A DNA stretch of 64,000 nt, from contig OY744467.1 in the NCBI GenBank assembly GCA_963556145.1, forward strand, positions 6,138,001 to 6,202,000, written 5' to 3'. The notes beneath the pieces were generated by a model. That model had not been told where the DNA came from, did not search any database, and saw only the letters and a program-made list of their open reading frames with translations. The first letter of the stretch is position 1; the number at the start of each line of letters is the position of its first letter. The translations under genes and the position numbers were made by a program. Below, piece after piece: positions 11,501 to 22,960 of this stretch. The DNA comes from Hygrocybe punicea (Eukaryota; Basidiomycota; Agaricomycetes; Agaricales; Hygrophoraceae).

Positions 11501-11550
11501 ACTCGCGCTCATGGATAACTTATCTGAACGCAGTAAAATTGTCAGTAAGC

Positions 11551-11910
11551 CTATTCACCGCCACAAAACATGATGGAAAGAGCAGCTGTAATGAAAGTGA
11601 ATCACTACTAAAAGCGCAATATTAAAATGAGAAGACACACACCTTGGATGCAAACGGGTATACTGCCAGGCCTGTTGCAAGGAGGTTGCCTGGCAAGCAA
11701 ATCGGTGAGATTCACCCACCTTTTCATTCCAGGTTGACTGGCAGCAGCAAGCACCCATGTCCGAGGACCGGCCACCATCGGTTTGGCACGTACTGATTCC
11801 ACAATTAATGCATGTGGAAACCTTGGCAGGAAGCTATAGAAGATCAATCGCAGTGACAAACAATCAGTCACTTACGAATATTCTAAGTGAATGGCATTCA
11901 GCAGAGACAT
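11551..11910 (-). CDS. Small three-exon hypothetical protein (86 aa)
   Basis: Exons 11910-11876, 11833-11643 and 11585-11551 join with GT-AG introns of 42 and 57 bp and correct phases (261 nt). The product has LPRFPHALIVESVRAKP, TWVLAAASQPGMK and LARQPPCNRPG. It was not recognised. It lies upstream of the TET/JBP gene on the same strand, inside the KDZ-linked block. A second copy of its middle exon follows downstream at 11341-11500, so a longer transcript using both exons is possible. Confidence 0.5.
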
Positions 11911-11963
11911 AACAAACCACTCACCATTCAGGTAGAAGAATGATATGTAACCTAAAGTGCGTG

Positions 11964-12018
11964 GCATCCCATAATGCGAGATTGTTGCCCGGTACAACAA
12001 TCTCGCAGTGTGGGATGT
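11964..12018. repeat. Hairpin with 24-bp arms
   Basis: Arms 11964-11987 and 11995-12018 are reverse complements with three mismatches around the core GCGAGATTGTTG, separated by CCCGGTA. The hairpin stands between the minus-strand genes and the plus-strand genes of the KDZ block. Candidate roles are an internal element end, a recombination site, or a bidirectional terminator. None is shown. Confidence 0.75.
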
Positions 12019-12084
12019 ACAATGATGAGGGGGAAAACAACGAAGGATGGGAAAATGAATTCAATCAGCGCTTGTGATTGGTTG

Positions 12085-12200
12085 TATTTGTTCACGTGAC
12101 AAACGTGGTTGGTTTTCATCACGTGAAATGACTTGACTCACATGATGTGGCCAAGTTTGGATGGTGACAAGTCACGTCCGTGACTCGTTGTTGTGTGCAT
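12085..12200. promoter_or_regulatory. Cluster of TCACGTGA-type motifs
   Basis: TTCACGTGAC (12091-12100) and ATCACGTGAA (12118-12127) are followed by AGTCACGTCCGTGACT at about 12169-12184. The same E-box palindrome appears upstream of the genes at 1314, 9072 and 13257. Confidence 0.4.
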
Positions 12201-12592
12201 TCATATACTGGCTAGGAAAGTCGTAAATGGCAGTGTTGCAAAGGCCCGTAGTTACGGAAACGTCAGTACTGTATATTGTTACATTTGAAATTCATGCTCT
12301 GGGCAGGAAGCTTGTGAATGGCACTTTGTTGCACAGATGTTTAATTACAGTGTCGTTGCCGAATAATGAACACCTTTGCCTTGATTTCAACTGTATATGT
12401 GGGCGGTTGGTGAAAATTAATGTTCACAGGTTTCACCGACCATCAAGGGATGTAGCACACCTGCAACAAACCTAGTGGCTAGGTGAATGAAATATCCCAT
12501 ACGCATACGAACATTTTCGTCCACACCAAACATGTGTGGCCAGCCTCCTTTCAGGAACGACGTTTGTGCATGGCCTGCGTCTTCCGATCGTA

Positions 12593-12922
12593 TCATGCCG
12601 AGCCATCGGACAGAATATTGTTCTTGTTCGGTGACGGCCGCATGAAAAGACACGAATAGATTTCAGGCACATCCTAAACAATCAAAAGTGGGGTCAGTGT
12701 AACGTTGTAAACACACTGGGGGAGGCATTCAATGTCGTGAAAAGCAGCAGCTTTACCAGGCCGCACGTCAACAAGAACCGCCGTAAATGCGGCGTTCCAC
12801 ATTTCCCTGGTACAGCGCCCTACCAAGGAAACAACGGCGCTGTCATTTGCTGCCGTACTAGTGATTATTGCCATGCAGCAAGATGGTAGTGTGTTGGAAT
12901 CAAGAGAAATTACCTTGGCCAA
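12593..12922 (-). CDS. Hypothetical spliced ORF, 5' end not found
   Basis: The minus-strand frame from 12922 (LPSCCMAIITSTAANDSAVV, then AAFTAVLVDVRPGKAAA) reads through a GTGTGT...TTTAG intron into QDVPEIYSCLFMRPSPNK and a stop at 12593. No initiator ATG was located. No family was recognised. It occupies the interval between the TET/JBP and Ulp1 genes and could be another cargo gene of the block. Confidence 0.3.
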
Positions 12923-13256
12923 CGTTGATGGTGCGACTCAGGATGTGATGGAATAAGGTGATTTCTGACCAAATAAAAACAAATGCCCATTTTAGGGTAT
13001 CATATCTACTAGAAAACATAGAATAATGGCTACGTGGGGAATGGACAATCTCATAGAGGATGTGCAATTTGTGCAGCGCTGCTATGACCTATTCTTTGCT
13101 ATCCAATTTCCCTACTGCGTTAAATGTGTCCAACAGCGGCGTGACATCACGCATGTGTGATGTCACGGGACCACATTACATGTGACCTGGCATCACATGA
13201 TTGAACAGCTCTCTTTGTTCTCAACCATCACGTGCATAACCTCACATCAATCGAAT
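12923..13256. promoter_or_regulatory. Upstream region of the Ulp1 gene with ATCACGTG
   Basis: The palindromes GTGACATCACGCATGTGTGATGTCAC (around 13141-13166) and CATCACGTGCA (around 13227) lie upstream of the ATG at 13257. No coding signal was recognised. Confidence 0.35.
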
Positions 13257-15080
13257 ATGCCATCTCTCCTACTCCCCGTCCTTTTCACAGTCTCTGGTGG
13301 AAACACCTACCACAAATCTCCGGAAGGGACCACATCTGTCGAGTTTGAATGCAAAGGATCATGGTAAGTCATCATGTTCAGCATCCTAATCATCACTCAC
13401 TGTCGTATACAAGTGTTTGTTGTATTTTGACAGAGGACAGCTCTGTGACCATGCAACTATTGGTGGAACGCGATGTTGTCAGTTGCCAGGTGATTGTCAG
13501 TCTTCAACAGCCCACCCTTGATATTCAAGTAATTTTGTAGGCCACCAAACCAAATGAAGAGCAGATACGCGGCTTGGTATTGTATGTGCTTATTTCTCGG
13601 CATGTGGATAAAGCCACATGTGTGTTTTTAGGCAGAGAGAACAATGGTACGCCACCATTTCAATAAGCTTACATGTGACTGCAATTGATACTCAGAGATT
13701 GTTTCAAAACATCAAATTGGCATTTATTTCGACAATGAGCATGCATCCTGGACATCAAATATGTATGCGGATTTGCTCAGTTTGCTCACCAGTACACTGG
13801 GTGAAAGTAGCATCAAGTATTTACAGTGAGTATCACACATTCATCATACCACAACTAATCTCTACTTCAACAGAAATGACATCGAAACCAATGGCCGATT
13901 TTTGCAGTTGAATGAAAGGCCAGATGCGGTCATGTACATCACATTGCCATGGCCAGGCCCGTCACTCACCTCAGGTGTTCTAGGTTTGAAAACACGTGTA
14001 CTGTTGCAAAATACTCAGAGCGGGGTGCTGTTCCGTGGATGTCATATCAACGTTTGGAAAAGGATTGGCTAGATGACGAACTGATTAATTTCGGTACCCA
14101 GTAGGTACATTTCAACCCTCCAGTGCAGTAGCTTATTCCCCGTTTCAGTTACGCTCTGCAGCAAGCAGCAATCCATCAGCCGGAGTTACCGGCAAACATA
14201 CACATATTCATTACTTTTTTCATGGAGAAACTGAGGTGCACGTTGCTTGGTTGTTCATATAACTTCATTTCCTCTAAATCTGGTCATAGGAAGAACGGGG
14301 TGAAGAGTTTGAAGAGGTGGACGAAGGCAATCGACATATTTTCGCTCCCATACTTGGTCTTTCCTGTGCCCACTGGGTGAGTGTAGTCAGTTTTTGTGAA
14401 GGCAACATCTCACTTCACCATCAGTGACCACTGGTATTTGATTATCATGGCAAATCCTGCTGCATGTTTGTTAGAAAATCCTCCTGATGGACTACACACG
14501 TAGTTATCCATTTCAGCTTTGCATTGAACTTACTCATCGTCGGTTAGCGTAACATTTGTTCTCGATTCACTGCCCCCAGCACACCATCACAAAGATATAT
14601 CCCTGGTTCATGCATGGCTAGCCTGCATTGCGAAGAACACCAGACAGGTGAAAAAGCTGGCACCTATCAAGAGAATCACCCCCAAGGTGAACCACGTCTA
14701 ACCTCCATGTTGCGAATGAATTGAACGTTTGTTTTCAGGTACCTGTCCAGCCGAATTTTGATGATTGCGGCATCTACATGCTGCACTTCCTCCGAATCTT
14801 CTTAGAAAACCCAATAGAAATGATGAACATTATGCTGGGTGACGAGATTGCTATCAGAGCTGCCAAAGATCCATGGCAAGACTGGTGGATACCCACGCTC
14901 CGTCAGGAACTCCAGGGGGCGTTGCGCAGGCAAGCTGTTCGTAATTGCATTCAGGGTGATGCGCTGGAAAGGGTTGTATTGGAAGGAAAGGAGGGTTCAT
15001 CTGGTGATGTTAAATTGGTCCCCGGTTGGTTTGAGGCCCCAACTATGGTATCAGATTCTGACAGTTCATCGGATTTGTAA
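13257..15080 (+). CDS. Ulp1-type SUMO protease (C48-like) gene
   Basis: The catalytic part is clear from about 14014 on: DWLDDELINFG, YALQQAAIHQPELPAN, IHIFITFFMEKL, then DHWYLIIM with the catalytic His (codon 14429-14431), VTFVLDSLPP with the Asp (14564-14566), and VPVQPNFDDCGIYMLHF with the Gln (14748-14750) and Cys (14766-14768). At least five GT-AG introns split it. The stop is at 15078-15080. The 5' exons (start proposed at 13257) did not join in a single frame and are uncertain. Ulp1 enzymes cleave SUMO or related tags, and such proteases are recurrent cargo of large DNA transposons. The transposase starts 143 bp downstream. No stop was seen in the catalytic part. Confidence 0.75.
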
Positions 15081-15223
15081 CATTTTCCTGTCCTCAAATA
15101 TATTTGTATATCAAGCGACATAATAATCTTTATTATTATCCATGTGTTTTGCCTCGTGTATTGGTCTTTATAAGGCGTGTCATTTTCTCACTTTTCCCAC
15201 ACTCATCTAACTATTGTTCATCC

Positions 15224-18200
15224 ATGCCGAAATCAAAAGTCATTTCCCGGTCGGGAAAAAAAAAGGAATTTGCCAGAGAGGTTGAATTTATGGTAGTGGA
15301 AAAGAAACGAGGTGGAAAGACAGTCAAGGCTCGTCCAGTTATTCATCCGCCAAGTCCTGTAAAATAATCACACAGGAGTGAAGATCTTCCCTTGCCCTCA
15401 ACGTCGTTTGTGGAAGAGGAGGACCCTCAGACAAGGAGACATCGCAATAAGCGTGGAAAGGTTGACACAACTATTATCTGTACGACTTGATTTTGATTGC
15501 ATGTCAATTAGACACAGAATGATGAAATGGAAGCCTGGAAAGCGATTCACAAGCAATACCTCTCCGAACTCTTATCATCTGAGGCCCCCCCTTCTGATGT
15601 TACATGCCAGTCATGTCTGATGGCCGATATCACCATTCGTTGCCCTGATTGCTATGGTTGCCCTTCGTTCTGCCAGCGTTGTTGTTTGCAGACACACATT
15701 CATAATCCATTCCACAGAATTGAGATATGGAACGGCAGATGTTTCCTGAAACATGACCTTAATACGATTGGCCTGGTCATGCGTCTTGGCCATGGTGGAG
15801 GCGATTGTCCGTCATACAGAAAAGATGGCCCCCAGCCATCTGTCGAAGATACATATCTGCATGATGTTCTTATGTCAGGTGGTGGTGAGGAGGACGATTT
15901 GGATCCGGCTTTGGCAGTTCACGCCGAGGAAGATATCATAACTGTCACTCATACGAATGGAATTTACCGACGTCGAATCCGATGGTGCTCCTGCCCAGAT
16001 GCCCCCACTCGAGATATTCAACTACTTCGAATGCATTTGTATCCTGCAACAGCAAAACGGCCATCGTCAGCATTCACTTTCCAGCTCCTGGATCATTTCT
16101 ACATTGATTCGATGGAGTGCAAAACGTCTGCAAACAACTTTTATAACAAGTTAAGGAGACTGTCTTCCAATGCATTTCCAGATACATTGCCGGTTCGTGA
16201 TATACTAGTTGTTTTGTTACATTGTGCATACAGAATGGAGTACTGAGTTATGGTGTTCAGGATCGTTATCGTGAGCTAATGAGGGTGTCAAGACAGTGGC
16301 GATACTTGCACCTCAAGAAACGATTTGGCTTTGGGCATGACACTGAGAGGGAGCCTGGTAATGGCGATCTGGCATTGTTTTGCCCTGCATGTCCCCAGCC
16401 AGGGATAAATCTTCCGCAGAACTGGATGGATAGACCGCATCAGTGGGTCATTCTGATCAGCTTTCATGTAGTTCCACACCAAACAGGGAAACAGGTGGCT
16501 TTACAGGCCCAGCATCGTCGTCAATGGCAATTTCAAAGCTAAGCAGATTAACATGCGGAAGCCTGATGACGACGTTGGGCTTATTGATGGACAAGGCTAT
16601 ATGGTTGAGGATGCACCTTATCGTGCTCATCTGGCAGCTTCCCTGGAGTCCAAAGAGGTATTTATCGAATTGTGAATTTCGTGAATGCTAAATCAATGAT
16701 CATGTATCAGAGGTCACAGTGCTCCAATCACAAGGCCGTCAACCAAGCAAACGCCAATCGTCATAACTTATACGCTACTGGCATCGGTGCATGTGCATGT
16801 GCCAAGCATGGTTGCTTTGTACCCCACAGTGTCGTCGACTTCCAGAAGGGTGAACGGTTAGTCATGTATTTTGAGCTATGAATCATGACAAATTTATTAA
16901 AGAGTCTGCACCAGACACATGAACGTTGATTATTCAATATGCAACGCTCTCAATAGGCTGTGCCACAGTGGTATCACCCAAGCACTGGTGGAATATGATA
17001 TTGCCTGCAGTTTGCTGATCAATTTTGCTAAAAGGGTTTCCGATTCCGACCACCTCACTCTCCCTGAGGCGCTTGAGATCATTGGGGCTGTGGGCAAGTT
17101 TCATCTTGGTGCACATGTTGCCAAGTGTTTTGCCCTATTCAGTCTCAACTTCGTTCATGGTGCTGGTCAGCAGGATGGTGAAATTTTGGAGACACTGTGG
17201 GCTATCATCAACAAGATTTCCAGTTTTATTCGTTTCATGTCAAAATCCCAACGACGTGAGATCTTGGATGACCTTATGAGGGATTCGAATTGGAAGAAGT
17301 TGGTAGGAATGGGTAGGTGATTCATAGGCATGCCATCAATACATATCATCACCATAGCTGTCACACAGTTCAGTCTTTGTTGAAATGATATGATAAAGCA
17401 GTAGATGGAATGCAGGAAATGAAGGCAGCCTTTGAGGAGCTTTCCAAAACTGTGGATGAGCAAGTGCTGGTGGAGTGGAAGGAAGAAGAAAGAAGGGCAA
17501 TGGATTTCCGTGGTGACTACTTGAGGGTATTCGACGTCAGAATGGAGAAAGGTTTGTCTTGTAAAGTGTTGGTGTTTTGGACACGGTAATGATGTTTCAC
17601 CAGCACCATCGCAGGCTGAGATCAGGTTGAGACTGATGACAGGGAATCCCAAAGATGTAATGGCTGGTCGGGTGACCATCTTAAATGAAGGAATAAACAT
17701 AGAACAAGCACAGTAGGATGTATCCTCATTCTCATCGATCGTCTCTTTGACATTTGTTTACCCTACAGGAATACTCTGAAAACAACGGCTCGTGCTGTTC
17801 AAAAAACAGGCAGTTTCACAGACAAGGCAAATCTGGAGGATCGGCAAAATAGACTGCAGTCTTGGATCGACTCGTTCCACAGAAAAATACAAGGAATACT
17901 TGGTGAAGACGTGGATGAGTGTAATCTGGTCAATTATGATCCCACTGCTGATGACTGGATTGTGGATGTGGATGAGGAGGGTGGGGTAGACGAAGGAGAT
18001 GATGACCATGTTGCAGAATGGCCAGAAAATTGCCGACTCACAATGCCATCGACCTTAGGAGTGGAGGAATGTGCTTGGCTGGGTTTGGAAAATTTGGTGG
18101 CTCAGGAGGTGGAACTCAGGGTGGGCCAAGCAAACGATTGTTTGGAAAACTTGAGGATGACACTGGGTGAGAAAATGGTAATCTTTCGAACCTCTGTTCG

Positions 18201-18787
18201 TGGAGCAAACAGCCAGAAGAAGAAGACTCGAGCATGGGACGACATACATGCCATCCAGCAAAAAGTTGGTAAATATGCCACCAGCTACAGGCAGGCTCGT
18301 CGAGCATTGGTCAATCTAGGGGGGAATGCAGACATTTTGGATCGTTTCAAAGTGCTGAGGCAGGAGGATATCAAGATGAGTGGTGATATGCTTGAGGAGA
18401 ATAGAGTGGGCCAGAGGAGTCACAAGCTGCCCTGGATCTGGTGGAGGAAAGAAAGGAATAATACTGGTGACAACGATTGGATGCAAGAAGGTGAATGGTT
18501 CTGCTACAGCAATTCATGGAAGATCTTACTGCTATACAGTGTATCGTGTAAACTGGCTCCGTGGCAAGGCCAGATATGATCGGTGGTCTGAAGAATTGCA
18601 AAGCGTCAAGTCAGAAATGGGTAACGTGATTCGTTGGCTGCAACACCAGAAGGTGCAATGGGAAGCACGTCGTGACAAAGTTGGTCTGGGACTGAGGGGG
18701 CACATCTGTTATGTGGAAAAACAAATGGTAATGTGGAGGAATATGATAGCACAAGCAGAAACTGCCTTTTCCAACAAGATGGAGTAA
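15224..18787 (+). pseudogene. KDZ transposase with CxC2-type cysteine cluster, two in-frame stops
   Basis: Ten exons (15224-15460, 15512-16192, 16234-16442, 16495-16657, 16711-16856, 16915-17312, 17369-17551, 17604-17712, 17769-18490, 18540-18787) keep one frame, 1,031 residues. Features in order are a basic N-terminus, the cysteine cluster (CQSCLMADITIRCPDCYGCP, CQRCC, then HNPFHRIEIWNG), the WLYRPSIVVNGNFKAKQ strand with catalytic-core character, CSNHKAVNQANANRH, GCFVPHSVVDFQKGER, VEYDIACSL, KFHLGAHVAKC, and a long helical C-terminus ending in VNWLRGKARYDRW. This is the typical KDZ order. Stops are TAA 15365-15367 in the N-terminal tail and TGA 17386-17388, where the family usually has Arg before Tyr. 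Splice sites are otherwise preserved, so inactivation looks recent. Confidence 0.88.
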
Positions 18788-18929
18788 TACATATTATTAG
18801 AGAAGATATAGTTGAACAGAAGAAAGTAATATATTTTTAACCAACTGGACCATAACCATCTGCCAAGAATGACCAGCAAGCCAATATATGGTATTTGCCA
18901 ACCCATGTCCCATGGCTGACGGTATACTA

Positions 18930-19570
18930 ACCAGGATTGGCCAATCCATGGCCAACCGAAATACCCAGACCCATCGGCCAACCCACATTCCATGGCCAGC
19001 CAACATACCCAGACCCGTCGGCCAACCCACGTTCCATGGCCAGCTGAAATACCCAGACCTGTCGGCCAATCCACCTTTCATGGCCAGCCGACATACCGAG
19101 ACCCGTCGGCCAATCCATGTTCCATGGCCAACCAAAATACCCAGACCCGTCAGCCAATCCATGTTCCATGGCCAGCTGAAATACCCAGACCCATCGGCCA
19201 ATCCATGTTCCATGGCCAACCGAAATACCCAGACACGTCGGCCAATCCACCTTTCATGGCCAGCCAAATTACCCTGGGCTGTCGGCCAATCCATGTTCCA
19301 TGGCCTGCCAAGATACCCAGACCGGTGGGCCAATCCATCTCCCATGGCCAGCCAAAATATCCAGACCCATTGGCCAATATATCCCCCTGCTTCGGCCAAC
19401 TCATGTCCCTCAGAACATAGACCCCTCGGCCAAGCCATCTCCCCTGGAGAAAGATATTGGTCGGCCGAGATTGGCTGGCCCACTCGGAGTGGGAATTGTC
19501 CCTCTCGGCTGAGCCATGTCTTGTGGAAAAGATATGCTGTAAGGTGTGCATTGCAATAGAAGAGCATTGT
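18930..19570 (+). repeat. 44-bp minisatellite element, about 11 units plus end block
   Basis: Units of 44 bp built on CCATGGCCAGC and TACCCAGACCCGTCGGCC repeat about eleven times from 18930 to 19445. They are followed by an end block (CCCACTCGGAGTGGG and the reverse complement of CAGCATATCTTTTCC). Frames across it on both strands stay open only because the unit lacks stops, giving Trp/Pro-rich shadows. A three-unit copy lies at 775-950 in the other orientation. Confidence 0.9.
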
Positions 19571-21410
19571 ACATGTCATGTAAAGTTAGTCGAGTTATCA
19601 ACTTCATTAGGGGGCCAGTGGTGTTTTGTTGGATCATGATGGTTATGTTTGAAGAAGACACAAATAACATCATGTGACTTTCTAAAAGGTTAGGCGCACT
19701 CAGAGCATGCGAAGAGTGCACGGACTCGTGTCGCGGCGTGACCTTTAGACTCCGCGAGCTGCCTATATAAGTGGTCTGGTTTCCTTTCTGATCCCCAGAT
19801 CAGGCACCATCACGATGCGCCTCGCTGAATTTCTGAGAAAAATGCCTACAAGTTGGATAAAAATCTTTTTCCAGCAGGGTTGAAGGGCTGGATAGGTTGT
19901 TCTACTTGACATCTCTTGTATTATGACAGTATTATGATGTGCTGGTCTCAGGAATATGATGCAATGTAGTCATAAGACTGACTCTATCCTTACTATTATG
20001 GAAATTTTCATAAATTGTTATAATTACATTGGTATCGACTTCAAACAATAAATATTTAATCAGCGACCGCACTTAGCAATATTCCAGTCAGTCGGTGTCA
20101 GTCGTGAGTAAATTGAAGAGTGGCGGTTCGCAGGCACAGCTCAGGCCTGGGCCTCAGTCAGTAATTAGCCCTTTGCTTGGTTCATTCTAGGCCTTCCCTA
20201 ACAACAGTATTAGATCAGTACTCCCATGTGGCTGAGTCACAGAACCGAACTAAATCCCTGTTTCAGCACTGAGCTCGAGGCCAGTTCGCTGCGGAGACTC
20301 GTATTTGATCTCCGCTTGGACTTTGGCTTTTTTAAAAAAAAATTTGTCCTTGACCACTCTCACCATCGATGCTCAGTACCTGGGTTGCTGGGCGTGCGTA
20401 ACTCTGCAGAACAATCTGCAGACGGGTGCACGTAAGGCGCCAGGTACACTAACATCAATATTAATATTGTGTTCGCCGCTCGCAAATACTTTGTTGCAAA
20501 TGCCTCTTCAACGATATCGATGTTTCGCAGCAGAGTTCAGACTCGGTATAGCAGTGTGTAATTTACACAAACTTATATCTTGTGATCCCACTTGCAATTG
20601 TAGGCTTAGGATACTGTATGCTGGTCCAACCGAGTTCTCTATTGCAACGTCACTCTGGCTCCGCCATTGCGAAGGCGTCATGCTACAGTGATTAATGCAA
20701 GATGTCCCTTTCACGTGTCGGCGTAACATAACGTATGTATCTTGACCGTTAACGTTTACGAGCCCAATGTCTCACTGCTGTCCGATGTAACATCGGTGCG
20801 TATAGTCGTACATTATTATTTCCTTCTTACTCTAATAAAAAAAGCATACGCGGCCACCTTTGCTTGTAATGTTATTAAGCGAGGGTGTAGGACCACAGGA
20901 CCACAAATTTAAACGACCTGGTACCTGATCATGCCTACGTATATATATGTTAGAACACGACTGACTCAAGCTTAGGGATATTGCTTAGCCTTACGCTTGC
21001 TTCCCATCCTACCTATCCAACTATGTCCGAGGATGAAGATCAGCATGTGTCACAGTCCGGCTAACGTCGATAGCGTCAGGATGACGCCCTGCAACTTGGC
21101 CCCCGAAAGAAACCATATGTGAATTTTGTCTTTCCGCCTATCCATGCCATCGAGTAGCGATCCCATTGCCAGCGACCCTTTCGTACATCACGGACGACAT
21201 TTCGGTCGAACGGGGCACGCATTATGCAACATCCGTACTTTGCTGAAGAATGGACTTCTCCGCATAAACGAGCTTGCAAATAACAGTTATAGTATCTCCA
21301 AAGCTCAGTATGTGTCTTATTTTGGATCTCCATCCATTTGGTTCGTTTACTGAGCCGATAGCAGCAGGGAAGAACAATTTCTTCTTCAGACGATTCCTGG
21401 GCACGAGAAC
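19571..21410. other. No supported gene; two promoter-like starts with very short frames
   Basis: A TATA-like CTATATAAG at about 19762-19770 precedes an ATG at about 19815 with a 22-codon frame. ATATATATG at about 20940 precedes an ATG with only 12 codons. Both look like 5' ends of lost or displaced genes. The rest holds short frames with no domain or splice support. Confidence 0.4.
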
Positions 21411-22960
21411 CGCCTTTTGGCAAGCTCAGAAAAAAAGTTTGTCTAATTGCCGATTTGGTAGGTTGAGCTTTGACCCACGTGCGCAGTCAAAAGTCTAATC
21501 CACTCTCCCAATCCATCAACATATAGATTCAAAAGGGGGTCTCCAGTGCGAGATCCGATGATACGGAAAGTTTGAAGGGCGTCGTCATTGACTGGATCAC
21601 TCCCAAAGGGCAACCCCTCAATCACATGTGCTTTTCCACCACCCATTCACCTCCCAACTCGCCTCCCGCCACACTCCCACTCCCCACCACCTCAACACCT
21701 CAACAACGATGGAAACGAGGAGGAGGACGATGACAGCGACGATTGACGCAGAGACCACCACCCTGGATGTCCTCAAAGCCGCGCAGGAGTGCGCCCGACT
21801 TTTTCAACCAACGACCTCGAACGTCGAAACCAGCGGCGGAGGGCTTGGCGCACAGCAATGAACACGACGAAGGCAACATGGAGGGTCACCACCGGCGATG
21901 GTGTGGTTAACGGCGGCAGTGTCGTTGAGATATCACCATCGCAACCGCCCTAGTCGCCACCCTCGTGCAACTCAATGGTGTGACCTATCTGGACCGCGAA
22001 AACCATGGAATGGACGATGGGGCCGTCTGAGGTGACATCCCTACTTGCTTCATTGAAGGTGGGATATTGGGAGGGCCGTGGGGGGCCCCTAATGGTACAG
22101 GTGAGTACCCATCCCCCTCCTGCTTTTCCCCCACGTACTTACCCCTTCCCGCCGCTCGTTCTTGGCTGGGAGCCCTCCCCTACCCACCCCCTCGCTTTTC
22201 CACCATCCGTCTCGCTTCCTGGCCCCTTCCTCGCCACCCATGCCACCCCCCTCTCCATGCACCCTTCCCCGCCCCCCAGTGTCCATCCCTCTCATCACCC
22301 ACCCTTCAGTACCCTTCACCATCAAGTTTAGACCCCATCCGGCGCCTCTGCGAAAGTGAGTACCCACCGGTTCATCGATGTATCATTATTTTTATTTCTT
22401 TTATTTCTCTTTTATTTTGTTTATTTTCATGTATAGTAGTCCACATACGGCATGTAGGGCAATATATATGTGATATGTAAAAAAATCCGCAAGAAAAGAC
22501 GGCGGGAGAGTAAAATAGTCATGCACAACGACGACGACGACGAGCGCGTATGCCTGTGAGTGATGATGGCAACGGTGTCAAGTACGGCCCACGCATCCAA
22601 TGACGCAGCCTCCACCCGCCCATCAATGCGTCCGGATCGGCGCACCATGCCAGGCCAGCCCGTTCCACCTCGCGAACACACGGCGACACATCAATTGACG
22701 TGCATCCGGTGTCGCGAGGTCGTGTGGGCTGGCAAATAAGAGAGATCCGAGGGTTACCCGTGAAGTTCACTACTTGCACCCTCCCGTCTGTTCATCCGTC
22801 GTATTGGCCTCGTCAACTAATTATTATAAGTAGTTGTTATTATATATACTACATATCTTCGTACAGTATCTGGAGTCTGGCCATAACACTAAGGAAAGCT
22901 GAGTTCAATCTTACCCCGGATTGCCATACTACGGCTATTGCTTTTGAAGACACTCCCATG
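21411..22960 (+). repeat. 1,550-bp dispersed repeat, left copy
   Basis: The block matches the reverse complement of 43406-44954 along its whole length with about one base net difference. Many of the substitutions exchange CG with TG or CA. Contents are a pyrimidine-rich stretch with Pro/Thr-type frames, a segment reading LVQLNGVTYLDRENHG (weakly like the start of a Copia gag), and a CAATTG-centred palindrome at 22687-22702. No intact gene is present, so it is probably a non-autonomous or truncated element. Confidence 0.9.

Larger units (their letters stand above)
9466..18787. mobile_element. Composite KDZ transposon region: TET/JBP dioxygenase, Ulp1 protease and KDZ transposase
   Basis: Three genes characteristic of mobile or epigenetic systems are packed in 9.3 kb: TET/JBP (minus), Ulp1-type protease (plus) and KDZ transposase (plus). 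The last two are 143 bp apart. KDZ elements associated with TET/JBP genes in mushrooms have been described by Iyer, Aravind and colleagues. The terminal inverted repeats and target-site duplication were not found by eye, so the outer borders are placed at the gene ends only. The element is decayed: the TET/JBP gene has two stops and the transposase two. Confidence 0.7.

Noticed and set aside
18930..19445. Regularly spaced repeats as a CRISPR-like array
   Set aside because: The units are directly joined without unique spacers, and the genome is eukaryotic.
18709..19721. Several long Trp/Pro/Gly-rich open frames on both strands
   Set aside because: They arise because the 44-bp minisatellite unit lacks stop codons; there is no domain, start context or splice support.
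21411..22960. Long terminal repeat retrotransposon
   Set aside because: The two copies are inverted and 20 kb apart, no polymerase or integrase motifs lie near, and only a weak gag-like segment is seen.
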